Shown: one piece after another, positions 1 through 8,325 of the stretch
Position numbering within the stretch: the stretch's first letter is position 1
Layout: the number at the start of each line of letters is the position of its first letter
DNA from: Halomonas sp. TA22
GTDB lineage: Bacteria > Pseudomonadota > Gammaproteobacteria > Pseudomonadales > Halomonadaceae
Length of the DNA stretch: 64,000 nucleotides
Direction of reading: 5' to 3'
NCBI RefSeq assembly: GCF_013009075.1
Contig: NZ_CP053108.1
Span: 3,668,498 to 3,732,497 of the forward strand
Made by a program: the position numbers and the translations under genes
The notes under the pieces: model-generated
What the model was told of the DNA's origin: nothing
Database searches by the model: none
The model's input: only the letters and a program-made list of their open reading frames with translations

Positions 1-32
1 GAGTCCAGGCTCGGCGCGGCATCGACTATTAA
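1..32 (+). CDS. possible C-terminal end of an upstream gene
   Basis: Reading the plus strand in the frame that starts at base 3 gives a short arginine-rich tail (VQARRGIDY) ending in TAA at 30-32. It may be the last residues of a gene that begins before the window. Too little is visible to name it, and it may be chance. Confidence 0.3.
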   Translation, partial: VQARRGIDY

Positions 33-130
33 GCATAGAGCATGTAAACATGCGGGCATGAACTGGTAACGTTGACGGCAACGGGAGTATCGTGCTGTCT
101 ATACGGTCAACAATCGATAAGGAGCGTTAC

Positions 131-835
131 ATGAATGCCAAGGAAATTTTCGACATGGTGTTGAAACAGGCAACCGGCGGGCGCGTTGACAGCAACAATG
201 TGTTCGATCGGCTGGCCCAGTCGCTCTCCTCTCAGTCCACGGACGCCAAAGGCGCCTACGGCGGGGGCGACAATGTCGAGCTGCGCAGCCTGGTGAGCGG
301 CGGCATGCTGGGACTGCTGCTCGGCACTAGACCTGGCCGCAAGCTGGGCGGCAAGGCGCTCAAGTACAGCATGATCGCAGGCCTAGGCGTCTATGCCTGG
401 AACGCCTGGCAGGAGTATCAGTCGCAGCAGCATGGCGAACGCACCCCAGACCAGGGCCCCTCGCTAAAGCAACTGCAGGGAGCGGCGCAGGAGCAGCGTA
501 GCCTGCTGCTATTGCAGGCGATGATCATGGCCTCGCGGGCCGATGGCAATTTCGATGATACCAAGAAAGCCAAGCTGACCGAGCAGATCGATGCCCTGGG
601 TGCCGACACCGAACTACACGCCTGGGTCGAGGAGCAGTTCCAGGCACCGCTCGATTTCGAATCCTTGGCACGTCAGGCCGATTCGCATCAGGCGGCCCGC
701 GAGATCTACATGGTCAGCGTGGCGATGATCGAAGGGCAGCCCCCGGTGGAACGGCCGTGGCTGGAAGAGCTGGCCAAGGCGCTGGGTCTTTCGCCAAGCG
801 AGGCACGCGAGCTGCAACGCCAGGCCCTGGCCTAA
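131..835 (+). CDS. YebE/DUF533-like inner-membrane protein with TerB-like C-terminal domain
   Basis: Predicted 234-residue protein of the YebE (DUF533) type. Residues 1-65 are polar. A glycine-rich hydrophobic stretch around 70-95 probably contacts the membrane. From about residue 118 a helical region rich in acidic residues (SRADGNFD, then repeated amphipathic helices) resembles the TerB/tellurite-resistance fold, which binds metal through acidic residues. The frame is open from 92, but I start at 131 because AAGGAGCG lies 7 bases upstream of that ATG. The exact function of the family is not established; E. coli YebE has been linked to envelope stress. It stands alone, and its stop codon abuts a hairpin that serves the convergent acyl-CoA dehydrogenase gene. 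The family assignment rests on domain layout only. Confidence 0.75.
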   Translation: MNAKEIFDMVLKQATGGRVDSNNVFDRLAQSLSSQSTDAKGAYGGGDNVELRSLVSGGMLGLLLGTRPGRKLGGKALKYSMIAGLGVYAWNAWQEYQSQQHGERTPDQGPSLKQLQGAAQEQRSLLLLQAMIMASRADGNFDDTKKAKLTEQIDALGADTELHAWVEEQFQAPLDFESLARQADSHQAAREIYMVSVAMIEGQPPVERPWLEELAKALGLSPSEARELQRQALA

Positions 836-860
836 AAAAACGGCGGCCCTAGGGCCGCCG
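834..860 (-). terminator. intrinsic terminator of the acyl-CoA dehydrogenase gene
   Basis: The perfect palindrome CGGCGGCCCTAGGGCCGCCG at 841-860 is followed on the minus strand by a run of seven T (A run at 834-840 on plus). This is a classic rho-independent signal for minus-strand transcription, and its T run overlaps the stop codon of the plus-strand YebE-like gene. A second 7-bp stem at 904-922 lies between it and the dehydrogenase stop but has no T run. Confidence 0.8.
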
Positions 861-941
861 TGAAGAAAAGGTCAGAGCGCCTGACCGAGAGAGACTTTTC
901 ATACGCCCCGCTTGTCGGGGCGCTTCGATGTAAGACCAACG

Positions 942-2747
942 TCAGATTTCGAAGCCCAGTCCGAAATCCTCTGCAGATATTGCCATCAGCGAACCGGCGC
1001 CCGCCTGGATCATCTGGGCATGGGCGCGGGTACGCGGCAGCAACCGCTGGTAGAAGAAGCGAGCGGTGTCGAGCTTGGCCTTGTAGAAGGCTTCCTCACC
1101 GCCCCCGAGTGCCTGGCTTGCCTGCTTGGCGGCCCGCGCCCATAGATAGGCCAGCGTCACATAACCGGAGTACATCAGGTAGTCGACGCTCGCCGCACCG
1201 ACTTCTTCGCGATCCTGCATCGCCTTCATGCCCACGCCCATGGTCAGCTCGCCCCATTCGGCGTTGAGCTTGGCCAGGGGCCCGACGAACTCCTTGAGCG
1301 CGGCGTTATCGGCCTCTGCCTGGCAGAATTTGTGGATCTCCTTGGTGAAGACCTTGAGATTCTCGCCTTGGCTCATCAGTACCTTGCGGCCCAGCAGGTC
1401 GAGGGCCTGAATACCGGTGGTGCCCTCATAGAGACGCGTGATCCGCGAATCGCGCACCAATTGCTCCATGCCCCACTCCTGAATGAAGCCATGGCCGCCG
1501 AAGACCTGCACCCCTTCGTTGGTCGCTTCGAAGCCCGCTTCGGTGAGGAACGCCTTGACGATCGGCGTCAGCAGACCAAGCAGCGTTTCGGCTCGCTCGC
1601 GCTCCTCGGCATCCGGGCCATGCTCGACTAGGTCGACCATCTGCGCGGTATACATCACCAGCATTCGCCCGCCCTCGGCGAAGGCCTTCTGGGTCAGCAG
1701 CATGCGACGCACGTCGGGATGCACGATGATCGGATCGGCCGGCTTCTCGGGCGCCTTGGGGCCAGAGAGCGAGCGCATCTGCAGACGGTCGCGGGCATAG
1801 GCCAGGGCATTCTGGAAGCTCGCCTCGGTCAGGCCCAACCCCTGGATACCGACGCCGATACGCGCCACGTTCATCATGGTGAACATGTACGACAGCCCCT
1901 TGTTGGGCTGGCCGATCATGAAACCGCGGGCATTGTCGAAGTTCATCACGCAGGTGGCGTTGCCGTGAATCCCCATCTTGTGCTCGAGCGAGCCGCAGGA
2001 AACGCCATTACGCTCGCCCGGATTGCCGGCGGCATCGGGCAGATACTTGGGCACCACGAACAGCGAGATTCCCCTGGAACCCTCAGGCGCATCGGGCAAT
2101 TTGGCGAGCACCAGGTGGACGATGTTCTCGGCCAGGTCGTGATCGCCCGCGGAGATGAAGATCTTGGTGCCGCTGATATCGTAACTGCCATCGGCACCGG
2201 GCACCGCGCGGGTCTTGATCAGGCCAAGATCGGTACCGCAGTGCGGTTCGGTCAGGCACATGGTACCGGTCCACACGCCCTCGACCAGCTTGGTGAGGTA
2301 GGTGGCCTTCTGCTCGTCGCTGCCGTGGTGGCGCAGCGCATCGGCGGCGCCGTGGGAGAGCCCCGGATACATGCCCCAAGCCAGGTTGGTGGCGCAGATC
2401 ATCTCGGAGAGCACCATGCCAAGCGAGTGCGGCAACCCCTGGCCACCGAATTCCGGCTCGGCGGATAAGCTAGGCCAGCCCCCCTCGACATACTGCTGGT
2501 AGGCTTCCTTGAAACCTTTGGGCGCTTTGACTTCCCCGCCCTCCAACAGGCAGCCCTCCTGATCGCCGCTCTGATTGAGCGGTAGCAGCACTTCGCGAGT
2601 GAATCGCGCACCCTCTTCGAGAATCGCGCTCACCACGTCGGGTGAGGCATCCTCGCCGCCCGGCAGTCGGGCGTAGTGGGCAGGATAGTCGAACAGTTCA
2701 TCCATCACGAAGCGCAGGTCGCGCAGGGGGGCCTGATAATCGGGCAT
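942..2747 (-). CDS. acyl-CoA dehydrogenase, long ~600-residue type
   Basis: FAD-dependent acyl-CoA dehydrogenase (601 residues) catalysing alpha,beta-dehydrogenation of an acyl-CoA. The order is typical of the long subfamily that includes DmdC and FadE5-like enzymes: a short N-terminal extension, alpha-helical N domain with CLTEPHCGTDLG, beta domain, a C-terminal FAD domain with the QVFGGHGFIQEW motif and RLYEGTTGIQALDLLGRK, and an extra C-terminal helical region after about residue 470. The frame is open further upstream, but ATG at 2747 is preceded by AGGAGAGAACG and begins the conserved MPDYQAP start. It lies downstream of an acyl-CoA synthetase/SDR pair but has its own promoter region with a PsrA-like palindrome (2803-2820), so it probably belongs to the same fatty-acid regulon rather than the same transcript. 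Chain-length preference cannot be read from the sequence. Confidence 0.9.
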   Translation of the reverse strand: MPDYQAPLRDLRFVMDELFDYPAHYARLPGGEDASPDVVSAILEEGARFTREVLLPLNQSGDQEGCLLEGGEVKAPKGFKEAYQQYVEGGWPSLSAEPEFGGQGLPHSLGMVLSEMICATNLAWGMYPGLSHGAADALRHHGSDEQKATYLTKLVEGVWTGTMCLTEPHCGTDLGLIKTRAVPGADGSYDISGTKIFISAGDHDLAENIVHLVLAKLPDAPEGSRGISLFVVPKYLPDAAGNPGERNGVSCGSLEHKMGIHGNATCVMNFDNARGFMIGQPNKGLSYMFTMMNVARIGVGIQGLGLTEASFQNALAYARDRLQMRSLSGPKAPEKPADPIIVHPDVRRMLLTQKAFAEGGRMLVMYTAQMVDLVEHGPDAEERERAETLLGLLTPIVKAFLTEAGFEATNEGVQVFGGHGFIQEWGMEQLVRDSRITRLYEGTTGIQALDLLGRKVLMSQGENLKVFTKEIHKFCQAEADNAALKEFVGPLAKLNAEWGELTMGVGMKAMQDREEVGAASVDYLMYSGYVTLAYLWARAAKQASQALGGGEEAFYKAKLDTARFFYQRLLPRTRAHAQMIQAGAGSLMAISAEDFGLGFEI

Positions 2748-2802
2748 CTCGTTCTCTCCTGGAGGTCGTGAAGCGGACCTGCACGGCACTCATCTGGCCC
2801 GC

Positions 2803-2820
2803 TTCAAACATGCGTTTGAA
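2803..2820. promoter_or_regulatory. PsrA-like operator upstream of acyl-CoA dehydrogenase
   Basis: TTCAAACATGCGTTTGAA has perfect 7-base inverted arms (TTCAAAC/GTTTGAA) around a 4-base spacer. It matches the described PsrA operator layout (G/C)AAAC-N2-4-GTTT(G/C). It sits 56 bases upstream of the dehydrogenase start codon. A weaker copy (TCAAGC-GTTC-GTTTAA) follows at 2844-2859. Regulation by a fatty-acid-responsive TetR repressor is inferred. Confidence 0.6.
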
Positions 2821-2900
2821 ACTAGCCAGTCGGAGAGTTCGAGTCAAGCGTTCGTTTAAAAACCGGATACGACCTTGGTCGTGTCCAGCCAGGCGATCGC

Positions 2901-3659
2901 CTACTGCATACGGATACCGCCATCCAGGCGAATCACCTCGCCATTAAGCATCGGATTGATGATGATCTGCTCGGCCAGCAAAGCGAACTCCTGAGGCTTG
3001 CCCAGGCGTTTGGGGAAAGGCACGGCCGCAGAGAGTGCGGCCACGGCCTTCTCCGGTAGATCGCCCATCATGGGCGTTTCAAACACACCGGGGGCGATAC
3101 TCATTACCCGAATGCCATGACGCGAGAGCTCCCGCGCCAGCGGTAGCGTCATACCGACCACGCCCGCCTTGGAACCGCTGTAGGCGGCCTGCCCTACCTG
3201 GCCATCGAAGGCCGCCACCGAGGCGGTGGTAACGATTACTCCACGCTCGTCATCCTCCCCCGGTGGATTGGCGACCATTGCCGCCGCGGCCAGGCGCAGC
3301 ACATTGAAGGTTCCCACCAGATTGATCTCGATGGTACGCGCAAAGGCCACGAGATCTGCGGGATTGCCCTCACGGTCCAGCAGCTTGGCCACGCTGACCA
3401 CCCCGGCGCAGTGCACCACTCCGGAAAACCCGCCTAACGCCACGGCTTGATCCATCGCCGCCTGCATGTCGGCTTCGGAGGTGACGTCGCCACGCACTGC
3501 CACGGCGCCCGCACCGAGCCGTTCGGCCAGGGCCTCTATCTTGTCGCTCAGGTCACTCAGCATCACCCGAGCGCCCCCGGCGATCAGTCGCTCGGCGGTG
3601 GCCGCCCCAAGTCCCGAGGCAGCACCGGTAATCAGAAAGGTATTGTCCTGCAGCTGCAT
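2901..3659 (-). CDS. SDR-family 3-hydroxyacyl-CoA dehydrogenase (type II, HSD10-like)
   Basis: Short-chain dehydrogenase of 252 residues. It carries the Rossmann signature TGAASGLG near residue 11, the NAG-equivalent HCAGVV, the catalytic Ser in TTASVAAF and the YSGSK Tyr-Lys pair, and a C-terminal LDGGIRMQ. Length and these motifs fit the type II 3-hydroxyacyl-CoA dehydrogenases related to human HSD17B10, which oxidise 3-hydroxy- or 2-methyl-3-hydroxyacyl-CoA with NAD+. The start at 3659 has GGGAGAGCC upstream. It lies 41 bases downstream of the acyl-CoA synthetase on the same strand, so the two are probably co-transcribed. The thiolase at 6258 would complete a beta-oxidation set. It could also act on other hydroxyacyl or steroid-like substrates. 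Confidence 0.85.
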   Translation of the reverse strand: MQLQDNTFLITGAASGLGAATAERLIAGGARVMLSDLSDKIEALAERLGAGAVAVRGDVTSEADMQAAMDQAVALGGFSGVVHCAGVVSVAKLLDREGNPADLVAFARTIEINLVGTFNVLRLAAAAMVANPPGEDDERGVIVTTASVAAFDGQVGQAAYSGSKAGVVGMTLPLARELSRHGIRVMSIAPGVFETPMMGDLPEKAVAALSAAVPFPKRLGKPQEFALLAEQIIINPMLNGEVIRLDGGIRMQ

Positions 3660-3700
3660 TCAGGCTCTCCCGCACGCATTGATATTAGGAATTTGTCCGC

Positions 3701-5371
3701 TCATGACGCGGGACTCTCGCCAGCGGCTTCCGCTGCGGCCTGGGCACGCAGCTTGAAGCGCTGGATCTTGCCACTGGGTGTCTTGGGTAGTGCATCGACA
3801 AATTCGATCACCCGGGGAAAGGCATGGGTGGAGAGGCGCTCGCGTACCTGCTGGCGAATCTCGTCGGCCAGGGCGTCGCTGGGCTCATAGCCCTCGCGCA
3901 GCACGATGAATGACTTGATGATCTCACCGCGAATCTCGTCGGGCTTGCCGACCGCCGCGGACTCCGCCACGGCCGGATGCGTCATCACGCTGTTCTCGAC
4001 ATCGGTCGGGCCGACCCGGTAGCCGGCGGTGGTGATGATGTCGTCGTCACGTCCGGCAAACTGGAAGGTACCATCCTCCTGACGCACGACCACATCCCCG
4101 GTCAGATAGTAGCCTTCGGCGAAGGGGTGCTTCTCCTGCCAGGTGTAGCCGGCGAAGAAGTGGGCGGGAGAGGCGGCGATATCCACCGCCAGCACGCCGG
4201 GTTCCCCCGCCGGGAGCTCATTGAATTCGGCATCCAGAATCGCCAGCCGGTAGCCCGGCAGCGGCACGCCCATGGCGCCGACGTGCTTGGGGTGGCCGAG
4301 CGCATGGTGATTGCAGCAGGTCATGCCAGTCTCGGTCTGCCCATAGTGGTCCATGACCGGACAGCCCAGCGAGCGCTCCACCCATCCCACCACCTCGGTA
4401 TTGAGGGGCTCGCCCGCCGAGCTTGCAACGCGCAGCGAGAGTGTGCGGTGCGCATCGTCAAACAGTCCCGAGGCCTTCATCAACCGGTAGGCGGTGGGAG
4501 CGGCGGCGAAGTTGGTGATGCCGTGGCGCTGCATGAAGCCAAGCGCTCCCTCGGCACTGAAGCCCTCCTCGCAGAAGTGAGTGGTCACCCCCAGCAGCAG
4601 CGGGCCGGCAATGGCATAATAGAGTCCGTAGGCCCAGCCGGGGTCGGCCATGTTCCAGAAGCGGTCCTCCTCGCGCAGATCGATGGCAAGCTCCATATAG
4701 AGCGCGAAGGCCGGCATCGCCGAGAGCGGCACCGCCACCCCCTTGGGCTTGCCCACCGTACCGGAGGTGAACATCTGCAGGAACGGGACGTCCGCTGCAA
4801 GCCTGGGCGGCACCTCCTGGATCGGCTCATGGGCAAGCGCCGTCTGCCAGTCGAGATCATCCACATGGGCGGCATCCGCCCCACCCACGCACAGCACTAT
4901 CGGGCAGTGCGAGATGCCATCGAACTTGAAGCGATTGGCACGGTCGGTAATGACCAGCTTGCTGCCGGCACGTTCCAGGCGATACTCCACCGCATCGGGC
5001 CCGAAGGCGGTGAACAACGGCTGATAGACGGCGCCGATACGCCAGGTAGCCAGCACCGCTATCAGCAGCTCCGGCGTGCGTGGCAGCATACAGGCAATGC
5101 GATCGCCCACGCCCAGCCCATGCAGCCGGAACCAGCCGGCCAGCCTCGCGCTGGCTGTTTCAAGCTCGGCATAGGTGAGGCGCGTGACCTTGCCCTGGCC
5201 ATCCTCATGCACCAGCGCCTCGCGCTGGCCGAGTCCGGCACGCAGATGACGACCACAGCAGGATTCGTAGGCGTTGAAGCAACCATCTTGATGGTCATCG
5301 AGACGTGCGATCACTTCATCGATCGAGAACTTTTGAAGGTACTGGCGATACTCTTGTGGCGTTTTTGTCAT
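3701..5371 (-). CDS. AMP-forming acyl-CoA synthetase
   Basis: Member of the ANL superfamily (556 residues) that activates a carboxylic acid to its CoA thioester through an acyl-adenylate. The A3 P-loop is visible as TSGTVGKPKG, the A5 motif as YGQTETGM, the hinge and A8 region as YRVGPTDVE, and the A10 lysine region as LPKTPSGKIQR near the C-terminus. The N-terminal half resembles acetyl/propionyl/medium-chain synthetases rather than FadD. ATG at 5371 is chosen over the longer frame because GGAGAAC lies 6 bases upstream and the conserved N-terminus MTKTPQEYR begins there. It is probably the first gene of a two-gene transcript with the SDR at 2901, under a palindromic operator at 5456-5471. 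Confidence 0.88.
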   Translation of the reverse strand: MTKTPQEYRQYLQKFSIDEVIARLDDHQDGCFNAYESCCGRHLRAGLGQREALVHEDGQGKVTRLTYAELETASARLAGWFRLHGLGVGDRIACMLPRTPELLIAVLATWRIGAVYQPLFTAFGPDAVEYRLERAGSKLVITDRANRFKFDGISHCPIVLCVGGADAAHVDDLDWQTALAHEPIQEVPPRLAADVPFLQMFTSGTVGKPKGVAVPLSAMPAFALYMELAIDLREEDRFWNMADPGWAYGLYYAIAGPLLLGVTTHFCEEGFSAEGALGFMQRHGITNFAAAPTAYRLMKASGLFDDAHRTLSLRVASSAGEPLNTEVVGWVERSLGCPVMDHYGQTETGMTCCNHHALGHPKHVGAMGVPLPGYRLAILDAEFNELPAGEPGVLAVDIAASPAHFFAGYTWQEKHPFAEGYYLTGDVVVRQEDGTFQFAGRDDDIITTAGYRVGPTDVENSVMTHPAVAESAAVGKPDEIRGEIIKSFIVLREGYEPSDALADEIRQQVRERLSTHAFPRVIEFVDALPKTPSGKIQRFKLRAQAAAEAAGESPAS

Positions 5372-5455
5372 TATGTTCTCCATTGCCCGGTGTCCGTCCC
5401 GGGACATCACTTGTCTTTGACGTAAACGTTAAGTTATGTGATGCACGATAACTTC

Positions 5456-5471
5456 CCAAGCAAGCGCTTGG
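5456..5471. promoter_or_regulatory. palindromic operator upstream of acyl-CoA synthetase
   Basis: CCAAGCAAGCGCTTGG has 6-base inverted arms (CCAAGC/GCTTGG) with a 4-base spacer. It lies 85 bases upstream of the synthetase start. Thirteen consecutive bases of it recur, inverted, at 6182-6194 between the TetR gene and the thiolase. It is therefore probably the binding site of the TetR regulator encoded at 5576-6169. Confidence 0.6.
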
Positions 5472-5575
5472 TACAACGCTAGAATGAAACGTTATCGGCG
5501 GCAAGCCGCCAAGATGATGAAGAGACTAGACAATGGTCTTGAAGAACAGAAAGAGCCATCAGGCGCATCGCACGC

Positions 5576-6169
5576 TCAGCCCCGTAGGCTCGCGCTCCCG
5601 GGTGGCGTGATCATGCCGATCAGCTCGGAAGCCAGCTCCTCCGGGGTACGCGAACCGGCGGGGTCGTACCAGCGCACCGTCCAGTTCAGCGCACCGAGCA
5701 CGAAGCGCGATACCAGGAAGGTATCGCCACGAATCAGACCGGCAATGACGGCATCATCGATGACCTCCTGCCACAGCGCCTCGTAGGCATCACGCAGATG
5801 GCTCAGATGTTCGCGCGCTTCCGCGTCCAGGCGACGCCACTCGTAGAGGGCAACCACATGGGCGTTGCGGTCGGTAAGCAGAGTCTCGAGATGAGCGCGT
5901 GCCATGGCATGCAGCCGCGCTTCCGGGGTGCCATCACAGCTGGCCAGTGCCTCGCGGGCGATCGTCAGGGCGTTCTCGGTGCCCTCCTCGATCACCGCAC
6001 AGAGGATCTCCTGCTTGTCGCGGAAGTGGTGGAACAAGCTGCCGGACTTGATGCCCATCTCATGGGCCAGCATGCGCACCGTGGTGCGATCGAAGCCCTC
6101 CTGTACGAACAGCTGGGCGGCGAGCCGGGTCAGCTCCTTGCGGCGGGGAGAGTCGTTCACTACATTCAT
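5576..6169 (-). CDS. TetR/AcrR-family transcriptional regulator of the acyl-CoA cluster
   Basis: A 197-residue repressor-type protein. The N-terminal helix-turn-helix covers residues 15-60 with TTVRMLAHEMGIKSGSLFHHF as the recognition region. The remaining helical C-terminal part is the ligand-binding domain, as in regulators that sense acyl-CoA. The frame is open to 6232, but the ATG at 6169 places the HTH at the usual distance from the N-terminus and leaves the operator at 6180-6195 outside the gene. No strong ribosome binding site is visible. It is divergent from the thiolase and upstream of the synthetase/SDR pair, and the same 13-base motif precedes both flanking transcription units, so it probably controls all of them and itself. 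Confidence 0.85.
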   Translation of the reverse strand: MNVVNDSPRRKELTRLAAQLFVQEGFDRTTVRMLAHEMGIKSGSLFHHFRDKQEILCAVIEEGTENALTIAREALASCDGTPEARLHAMARAHLETLLTDRNAHVVALYEWRRLDAEAREHLSHLRDAYEALWQEVIDDAVIAGLIRGDTFLVSRFVLGALNWTVRWYDPAGSRTPEELASELIGMITPPGSASLRG

Positions 6170-6179
6170 CGCATTTACA

Positions 6180-6195
6180 CTAGCGCTTGCTTGGT
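6180..6195. promoter_or_regulatory. TetR operator in the tetR/thiolase divergent promoter
   Basis: CTAGCGCTTGCTTGGT contains AGCGCTTGCTTGG, identical over 13 bases to the inverse of the palindrome at 5456-5471. It is 11 bases upstream of the TetR start and 63 bases upstream of the thiolase start, a position suited to autoregulation and control of the thiolase. Confidence 0.6.
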
Positions 6196-6257
6196 TATGC
6201 TTGAGCAGAACATAGCCCCCGCCAACGGTCAACGGGCTTGAAACCAGGAGGCTTCAA

Positions 6258-7445
6258 ATGGCCAACTCGCACGATATCGTCATTCTCTCCGCCGCTCGCA
6301 CCCCGATGGGCGGCATGCTCGGCAGCCTCGCCAGCGTCACCGCCCCGGAGCTGGGCGCCGTTGCCATCCGCGCCGCCATCGAACGCGCCGGTATCGAGGC
6401 CGATGAGCTCGACGAAGGAATCATGGGCTGCGTGCTGCCCGGCGGCGTCAAGCAGGGACCCGCTCGCCAGGCGATGCGCCAGGCCGGCGTGCCGGACAGC
6501 ATCGGTGCCACCACCATCAATAAGCTGTGCGGCTCGGGCATGAAAGCGGTGATGCTGGCCCACGACCTGATTCGCGCCGGCAGCGGCGAGGTGATGCTGG
6601 CCGGCGGCATGGAGTCGATGTCCAATGCCCCGCACCTGTTGACCCGCGCCCGGCACGGCTATCGCCTGGGCCACGGCGAGCTTAGAGATCACATGTTCCA
6701 CGACGGCCTTGAGGATGCCGAGACCGGCAAGCTGATGGGCGCCTTTGCCCAGGCCATCGCCGACGAGCGCGGCTACTCCCGCGAGCGCATGGATGACTTC
6801 GCCATCGCCTCCCTGGAGCGGGCCATGGGTGCCCATGAAGCGGGTCATCTGAGCGCCGAGATGGCACCGGTCACGGTCAGTTCGCGCCAGGGCGATACCC
6901 TGGTCGAGTACGACGAGCAACCCTTCCAGGCCAAGCTCGACAAGATCCGCACCCTGCGCCCAGCTTTCGCCAAGGACGGCACCATCACCGCCGCCAATGC
7001 AAGCTCCATCTCCGATGGCGCCTCGGCGCTGGTGCTGGCCAGCCAGGCGGCCGCCAATGCCCATGGCCTTCGCTCCATCGCTCGCATCCTTGGCCACAGC
7101 ACCCATTCACAGCACCCCAGCGAGTTCACCATCGCCCCGGTGGGTGCGGTGAGTAAGCTGCTCGACACGCTCGACTGGAGCGTGGATGACGTCGACCTGT
7201 TCGAGATCAACGAGGCCTTCGCCGTGGTCACCCTGCTGGCCATGGATGGACTCGGCATTCCCCATGACAAAGTCAACGTGTTCGGCGGCGCCTGCGCCCA
7301 GGGCCACCCCATCGGCTCGACGGGGTCGCGGATCATCGCCACCCTGATCAATGCCCTGCGCGTCAAGGGCGGCAAGCGCGGTATCGCCAGCCTGTGCATC
7401 GGTGGCGGTGAGGCCACCGCAGTCGCCATCGAGTTGACCGACTGA
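6258..7445 (+). CDS. acetyl-CoA C-acyltransferase (thiolase)
   Basis: Thiolase of 395 residues, the usual length. The nucleophilic Cys91 is in KLCGSGMKAV. His350 is in GGACAQGHPIGSTG, and the base Cys380 is in SLCIGGGEATA. It cleaves 3-ketoacyl-CoA with CoA, or condenses acetyl-CoA. AGGAGG lies 6 bases before the start. A strong terminator follows, so it forms a single-gene unit divergent from the TetR regulator. In context with acyl-CoA dehydrogenase, hydroxyacyl-CoA dehydrogenase and acyl-CoA synthetase, a degradative role is likely, but biosynthetic thiolase (AtoB/PhaA type) cannot be excluded by eye. Confidence 0.93.
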   Translation: MANSHDIVILSAARTPMGGMLGSLASVTAPELGAVAIRAAIERAGIEADELDEGIMGCVLPGGVKQGPARQAMRQAGVPDSIGATTINKLCGSGMKAVMLAHDLIRAGSGEVMLAGGMESMSNAPHLLTRARHGYRLGHGELRDHMFHDGLEDAETGKLMGAFAQAIADERGYSRERMDDFAIASLERAMGAHEAGHLSAEMAPVTVSSRQGDTLVEYDEQPFQAKLDKIRTLRPAFAKDGTITAANASSISDGASALVLASQAAANAHGLRSIARILGHSTHSQHPSEFTIAPVGAVSKLLDTLDWSVDDVDLFEINEAFAVVTLLAMDGLGIPHDKVNVFGGACAQGHPIGSTGSRIIATLINALRVKGGKRGIASLCIGGGEATAVAIELTD

Positions 7446-7467
7446 GCTTGCCGATGCCCCCTCATCA

Positions 7468-7491
7468 AGCCGCCCTTGGGCGGCTTTTTTG
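7468..7491 (+). terminator. intrinsic terminator after the thiolase
   Basis: Stem AGCCGCC-CTTG-GGCGGCT followed by a run of six T, starting 22 bases after the thiolase stop. Confidence 0.9.
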
Positions 7492-7527
7492 TTATGTGGG
7501 ATCCCGTGCAAACATATGTCACTTTAC

Positions 7528-7547
7528 ATATACGAAAAAACGCATAT
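7528..7547. promoter_or_regulatory. candidate operator of the arsH-acr3 promoter
   Basis: ATATACGAAAAAACGCATAT is a near-perfect inverted repeat (ATATaCG-6-CGcATAT) in an unusually AT-rich 60-base stretch just upstream of arsH, with further CATATG/ATCATGAT elements on either side. ArsR-family operators are commonly AT-rich imperfect palindromes, so an ArsR site is plausible, but no arsR gene lies in this window. Confidence 0.4.
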
Positions 7548-7604
7548 CATGATATTGATTCGACAGGATGACCGCGCAGACGTGAGCTTGACTCAGGAGA
7601 GACG

Positions 7605-8315
7605 ATGAACGAGCTAGCCAACATCGAGCGCGAGCTGTTTCGCGTGCCCGATACCGACACCCTGTTCGACGCCAAGCCGAGCGACCATCCACCGCGCATC
7701 CTGCTGCTCTACGGCTCGCTGCGGGAGCGCTCCTTCAGCCGCCTGGCGGTGGAGGAAGCCGCTCGCCTGCTTCAGGCGATGGGTGCCGAGACGCGCATCT
7801 TCGATCCCCGAGGCCTGCCGCTGCCCGACAGTGAAGAGGCGAGTCACCCCAAGGTGGCGGAGCTGCGCGAGCTAGCGCAGTGGGCCGAAGGCATGGTGTG
7901 GTGCTCGCCGGAGCGCCACGGCGCCATGACCGGCATCATGAAGGCACAGATCGACTGGATCCCGCTCGCACTGGGCAGCGTACGACCTACCCAGGGCAAG
8001 ACGCTGGCAGTAATGCAGGTGTGCGGTGGCTCGCAGTCGTTCAATACCGTCAACCAGCTGCGTATCCTGGGGCGGTGGATGCGCATGTTGACCATTCCCA
8101 ACCAGTCGTCGGTGCCCAAGGCGTTCATGGAGTTCGACGACAACGACCGCATGAAGCCCTCGCCCTTCTATGACCGCATCGTCGACGTCATGGAGGAGCT
8201 GGTGAAGTTCACCCTGCTGGTACGTGACCGCGCCGACTATCTGACCGACCGCTACTCGGAGCGCAAGGAGTCCGCCGAGGAACTCTCCCAGCGTGTCAAT
8301 CAACGCGCCATATGA
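7605..8315 (+). CDS. arsH: ArsH, NADPH-dependent FMN oxidoreductase
   Basis: ArsH-type flavoprotein of 236 residues. A flavodoxin-like core carries [14 protein letters not shown] (FMN phosphate loop) near residue 33 and the family-specific [18 protein letters not shown] around residue 100. ArsH enzymes oxidise trivalent organoarsenicals or act as NADPH:FMN/quinone reductases in arsenic resistance. GGAGAGACG precedes the start at 7605. It is followed after 10 bases by acr3, forming a two-gene operon that faces away from the Pst/arsC operon across a convergent junction. Confidence 0.92.
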   Translation: MNELANIERELFRVPDTDTLFDAKPSDHPPRILLLYGSLRERSFSRLAVEEAARLLQAMGAETRIFDPRGLPLPDSEEASHPKVAELRELAQWAEGMVWCSPERHGAMTGIMKAQIDWIPLALGSVRPTQGKTLAVMQVCGGSQSFNTVNQLRILGRWMRMLTIPNQSSVPKAFMEFDDNDRMKPSPFYDRIVDVMEELVKFTLLVRDRADYLTDRYSERKESAEELSQRVNQRAI

Positions 8316-8325
8316 GGAGTGTGAC

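Noticed and set aside
904..922. CGCCCCG-CTTGT-CGGGGCG as terminator
   Set aside because: A good stem but no T run on either strand; the hairpin at 841-860 is the better terminator.
3977..5425. 482-residue plus-strand open frame
   Set aside because: Lies wholly antisense to the acyl-CoA synthetase, is rich in His/Gly/Arg, and has no motif; a product of high GC codon bias.
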